A stretch of 41,746 nucleotides of DNA from a bacterium. GTDB lineage: Archaea; Nanobdellota; Nanobdellia; SCGC-AAA011-G17; GW2011-AR17. A program made the position numbers and the translations under genes. Within the stretch, counting starts at the first letter, position 1, and each line of letters begins with the position of its first letter. This document shows, one piece after another, positions 38,515 to 41,746 of this stretch. A model generated the notes under the pieces. It saw nothing but the letters and a program-made list of their open reading frames with translations. It made no database searches and was not told the origin of the DNA. Location of the stretch: the NCBI GenBank assembly GCA_030697685.1, contig JAUYPF010000008.1, positions 1 to 41,746 on the forward strand. Reading direction: 5' to 3'.

Positions 38515-40287
38515 ATGAAGCACTTATATAATGTAATTTTGATCCTTAGTATTATTTCTCTACTCTCTTTTTCTGTATTAGCTGCTGAAACAAACACTAC
38601 AGAAACAAGTAGTAGCTCTTCTTCTTCAACAGGTTTCTCTGCACAGAATGGTTTTGATTGGTTAGCAGATCAAATAGATAGTGATGGGTCTGTGGATGGG
38701 GATGTGAAAAAGACTTCTTTTACAATTATGGCTCTTGATGTTGCTGGTTATGATACAAGCGCGTCACAAGCATGGCTTGAAACAAAACTTTCTTCTGATT
38801 CTTGTTATCCTGCTGGCGCATGTACTGTTCCTGAAACTTCTTATGCTGTGCTTGCATTGAATGAAGTGCAAAATGATGCTAATTTTGATGATATTTCTCC
38901 TTGGTATACTGAAGCACTTTCTGATGCGGATCTTTCTGGAAATTGGTATCTTGAAGTGGTTACGTCTGCAAATGGAACTTGTACGGTCTCTTATGAATTA
39001 GAAGGAACATTGAAGGAAATTGAAATTGCTGTTGATGCTGGAGTGTTTACTGCTTGTGGAAATAGCCATTTTTTAGATCTTGATACCTGTCTCCAAGCTG
39101 GACTAATTTCTTCTTATCCTGGAATTAGTTTAGATGTGGATTGTGGAGATCTTGAGGGAAGTGTGGTTCTTGCACATATCTACAAATCTTCTTCTACATA
39201 TTATTTATTAGCAAATGAAAATGCTGCACAAACAGAGTTCCAAGTAAATAATGGCTGCTTTGGAAAAGCTGCAGGAAGTGCATGTGATGTGGATAGCACT
39301 TTGTATGCAGGGTGGGCTCTGAGTAAATTGGATAATTCCTTGAGTACTCTTGTATATTTGAAAGAAAATTATGATAGTTCCCAGGCAAAGCGTGCTGCAT
39401 TGATGTATTTTGTTACAAAAGATGATACTTATTTAACAGACCTTGTTTCCTTGCAGAAAAGTGATGGAAGCTTTGATAGAGATCATTATACTACTGCATT
39501 AGCAATTCTTGCTTTGAATGAAAATTCTTTGTATTCTGCTGAGGTAGAAGATGCGAAATTGTACCTTCGAGAAGAACAAACGACAAATGGAGATTGGGAA
39601 GCAAATGTAGAAAATACTGCTATGATTCTTTATGCTGCGTTTAGTGGTGATGATGTGAGTCCAAGTACTGTTTCTGATGAAGAACTTATTTCTGAATGTG
39701 ATAGTAATGCTGATTGTGAGCTTCTTTATGGTGAGAATAATATTTGTGATGATGGTAGTTGTAGCTACGCAGGTGCAGGTTGTACAACAGATAGTGATTG
39801 TGACACTGGAAAATGTTTAGATGCTGCTTGTGTTGAAAGTGATTGTGATTATGGTGAATATTGTAAAGAAGGAAAAAGCTGTTGTGATTATGTTGCTGGA
39901 TTTAATGAAAATGTATATAATTGTCCAAGCGACTGTAGCTGTGGAGATGCTGTCTGTGATGATATAGAATCAGATGCAAGTTCTGGTGATGAATATTATT
40001 GTGCAGAAGATTGTGATGATGAGGAAGAAGAGGAAGATACACCTGCGATTGATCCTGGAAATAATGAAGGAGAGGAAGAAGATGGAAGTGGAATCTTTAC
40101 TATTATTATTGTTCTCCTATTACTTATTGGATTAGCTGTTGGTGGATATTTCGCATATAAAAAAGGATATTTTGATTCACTCTTGAGTAAATTTAAAGGT
40201 GGAGGAAAGGGTTCAAGTCCGCAGCCACAACCATCTTACAATCCTTTTACCAGTCGTGTACAGGGTCCACCAAAGAGGCCATTTTAA
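38515..40287 (+). CDS. Secreted anchored protein with alpha/alpha-toroid and Cys-rich domains
   Basis: The 590-residue protein has a signal peptide (about 1-23, ending VLA) and a Thr/Ser-rich linker. Repeated helical-pair motifs, as in prenyltransferase/terpene-cyclase-like toroids, follow (FDWLADQIDSDGSVDGD, TSFTIMALDVAGYD, LVSLQKSDGSFDRDHYTTALAILAL). A Cys-rich region (about 390-505) with many Cys and EGF-like CxxDxDC patterns follows. An acidic stretch, one membrane helix (about 528-550) and a Pro/Gly-rich basic tail complete it. The toroid has DG-type repeats but no catalytic motif I can name, so it is probably adhesive or a protease-inhibitor-like fold, as an inference. Confidence 0.75.
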   Translation: MKHLYNVILILSIISLLSFSVLAAETNTTETSSSSSSSTGFSAQNGFDWLADQIDSDGSVDGDVKKTSFTIMALDVAGYDTSASQAWLETKLSSDSCYPAGACTVPETSYAVLALNEVQNDANFDDISPWYTEALSDADLSGNWYLEVVTSANGTCTVSYELEGTLKEIEIAVDAGVFTACGNSHFLDLDTCLQAGLISSYPGISLDVDCGDLEGSVVLAHIYKSSSTYYLLANENAAQTEFQVNNGCFGKAAGSACDVDSTLYAGWALSKLDNSLSTLVYLKENYDSSQAKRAALMYFVTKDDTYLTDLVSLQKSDGSFDRDHYTTALAILALNENSLYSAEVEDAKLYLREEQTTNGDWEANVENTAMILYAAFSGDDVSPSTVSDEELISECDSNADCELLYGENNICDDGSCSYAGAGCTTDSDCDTGKCLDAACVESDCDYGEYCKEGKSCCDYVAGFNENVYNCPSDCSCGDAVCDDIESDASSGDEYYCAEDCDDEEEEEDTPAIDPGNNEGEEEDGSGIFTIIIVLLLLIGLAVGGYFAYKKGYFDSLLSKFKGGGKGSSPQPQPSYNPFTSRVQGPPKRPF

Positions 40288-40288
40288 T

Positions 40289-41491
40289 TTGAAAATTCTT
40301 TTCCTTCTCTTTATTTTAAGTATTTCTTTAGTTTCTGCTGCGGAAATATCTGTGTTGCAGGAAAATTATCTTGCAGGGGAAACAGTTCAGGTGTATGTCA
40401 ATGCAACAAACTTGACAAGTAGTGATATTGTGTTGTATGATGTGAATCATAGCCAAAAGCAAATAATTCCTCTCTTTACAGAATATAGAGATGGAAAGTA
40501 TTTTGTTTCTTTTGATCTTTTTGAAAATTATTTTAATGGAAAATATACTTTAGAGATTCAGGATGCCAAAGATACGTTTTCCATTATCCCTACAAATGGG
40601 CAGGCTGTTCTTCAAATTAAACCAGGATTTATTCTTCTGGATTCTCGTGATGATACTTTTTCTTTTGAGCTTTCTAATATAGGAGATAGCTCTAGTACGC
40701 TTTCCATACTTGAATCTAATGCTGTTCTTTTGGCTAGGAAAAATCAACTCTCTATAGGTCCTAGTGAACAAAAAAATAATTATGTTGATTATGTGTATTC
40801 TCGTATTTCTTCTGATCTTTTTATGAATATTAGTTATGATGATCAGTATTATATTCTCCCTGTATTTTATCCTGATCTTGTTGTTGTAGAAGAAGTTGTT
40901 GTAGAAGAAGAAAGTGAAGAAGAAGTTGTAGAAGATCTTGTTGCTGAAGAATCTTTTGCCTTATTAATTAGTAAGCCTACAGTGAGTTGGAGTTTAGAAT
41001 ATAATAAATCTATATATGGAGATCTAAAAGTACAAAATCTGTTGAATGAAACTCTTATCATTGAATATAGTCTTACAGAAGATTTGGAAGATATTATTTT
41101 ATTGAATGAAAGTCGTGTGACTTTAGCTGCTGGAGAAATCTATTCACAAAGAATATGGTTTAATCGTGCCAATAATTCTCGTGTTGGAGAGTATAGTGGA
41201 GAAATTATTTTAACTGATGGTAGTTATTCAAAAAATATTTCTGTTTTTTTAGATGTTGTAGAGAGCGTTGTAGCTTCTCTTGAAGAAGATGTGCTTAATG
41301 ATACCATACCTCCTTTTGTTTATGAAGGAGAGACTCTTGAAACAGAAGAGAGCAATACCGGCTTGTATGCTATCGCTGTGTTTTTGATTATTCTTCTTCT
41401 TGCTTTGATTGTTCTTGTTGCTTTAAAATTGCGACAGAAAGATGAAAAGAAGTTTCATGAATATATTGAAGGGACGAAGAAGAGGAAGTAG
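40289..41491 (+). CDS. Secreted, C-terminally anchored surface protein
   Basis: The track start 40199 lies inside the upstream gene; TTG 40289, one base after the upstream stop, leads directly into a signal peptide (LKILFLLFILSISLVSA) and gives 400 residues. The ectodomain shows two beta-sandwich-like regions (about 25-160 and 240-340) joined by an acidic Glu/Val repeat (VVVEEVVVEEESEEEVVEDL). N-x-S/T sequons are present. A C-terminal helix (YAIAVFLIILLLALIVLVAL) and a Lys-rich tail anchor it. It forms an operon with the toroid protein and is probably a partner at the surface. Confidence 0.75.
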   Translation: MKILFLLFILSISLVSAAEISVLQENYLAGETVQVYVNATNLTSSDIVLYDVNHSQKQIIPLFTEYRDGKYFVSFDLFENYFNGKYTLEIQDAKDTFSIIPTNGQAVLQIKPGFILLDSRDDTFSFELSNIGDSSSTLSILESNAVLLARKNQLSIGPSEQKNNYVDYVYSRISSDLFMNISYDDQYYILPVFYPDLVVVEEVVVEEESEEEVVEDLVAEESFALLISKPTVSWSLEYNKSIYGDLKVQNLLNETLIIEYSLTEDLEDIILLNESRVTLAAGEIYSQRIWFNRANNSRVGEYSGEIILTDGSYSKNISVFLDVVESVVASLEEDVLNDTIPPFVYEGETLETEESNTGLYAIAVFLIILLLALIVLVALKLRQKDEKKFHEYIEGTKKRK

Positions 41492-41628
41492 TTTACTTTT
41501 TTGGAATAAAGTTTGTGAAAAGTGTAATGTAATTATATTTGATTAGAATTATTTAGATAAACTAGAAAAAGGATTAGTCTTAAAGAAGAAACTGGGTAGA
41601 AAAAAGAAAGATTAAATCCTATTTATTT

Positions 41629-41746
41629 TTAGAGATTCTCTATTTTATATCTTTCAGAAAGAATTTTTGCCATTCTATGGAAATTATCCTTTGTAAACTC
41701 TAGTGATTCTGTATTAATATTTGGGTGGAAATTAACAGTCTCTGCG
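41629..41746 (-). CDS. C-terminal end of a YbaK/ProX-like editing-domain protein, cut by the window
   Basis: The minus strand is open from the window edge to a TAA at 41629-41631, 38 residues. VNFHPNINTESLEFTKDNFHRM resembles the last strands of the YbaK/ProXp family, whose usual form is FHPLVNTATTAI followed by a helix. These are deacylases that clear mischarged tRNA. The rest, including the catalytic Lys, lies outside. The gap 41492-41628 before it holds no gene that I can see. Confidence 0.5.
   Translation of the reverse strand, partial: AETVNFHPNINTESLEFTKDNFHRMAKILSERYKIENL

Noticed and set aside
1-41746. CRISPR array, rRNA, tRNA genes and insertion sequences
   Set aside because: I saw no regularly spaced direct repeats, no tRNA cloverleaf or rRNA-like GC-rich block, and no transposase motif.

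Overview
The window looks like a piece of an AT-rich archaeal chromosome, most likely from a DPANN lineage of the Woesearchaeota/Pacearchaeota type (inference; no database was searched). Archaeal marks are an aRF1-type release factor, archaeal-type TrpRS and ValRS, an RPA-like single-strand binding protein, an Lhr helicase with a COG1407 phosphoesterase, DUF1616 proteins, and TATA boxes about 26 bp upstream of start codons. Many genes look leaderless: the TATA centre lies 25-30 bp before the ATG with no room for a Shine-Dalgarno site. At several divergent gene pairs one symmetric TATA element sits about 26 bp from both start codons. I see no rRNA, tRNA, CRISPR array or insertion sequence, and no gene-free stretch longer than 300 bases.

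Left part (1-11 kb): the tail of a cut-off gene, a DUF1616 protein split into two overlapping genes in reversed domain order, a secreted membrane-anchored protein with a strong promoter, a DsbA-like protein divergent from a BlaI-type repressor and M56 (BlaR1-like) metalloprotease, a DUF457 membrane protein, an RPA-like protein, a DUF2283/DUF4258-like toxin-antitoxin candidate, and a row of two lipoproteins and one anchored surface protein.

Middle (10.7-23.8 kb): a Toprim protein, a divergent pair of small winged-helix proteins, then a membrane glycan region with four GT-C-type multi-membrane proteins, a processive GT2 glycosyltransferase and a thioredoxin-fold membrane protein. Five of these form a tight minus-strand operon headed by scpB. 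Next comes aRF1, whose catalytic GGQ loop is interrupted by a 131-residue mini-intein exactly after GGQ.

Right part (23.8-41.7 kb): valS, a GGDEF diguanylate-cyclase-like protein (rare in archaea), trpS, a COG1407 phosphoesterase near an Lhr helicase, and an accessory stretch (34.6-38.4 kb). That stretch holds an AbiEi/AbiEii-like pair, a second copy of the divergent winged-helix cassette, a 25-codon remnant resembling the C-terminus of truD, and an HTH-MNT/HEPN toxin-antitoxin pair behind an operator of three heptamers spaced 11 bp apart. Two large secreted anchored proteins follow, and the window ends in the C-terminus of a YbaK/ProX-like editing-domain protein.

The most unusual items are the GGQ intein, the duplicated divergent winged-helix cassette, the archaeal BlaI/M56 pair with a TTACA-N5-TGTAA operator candidate, and the truD-like scar inside the toxin-antitoxin stretch.
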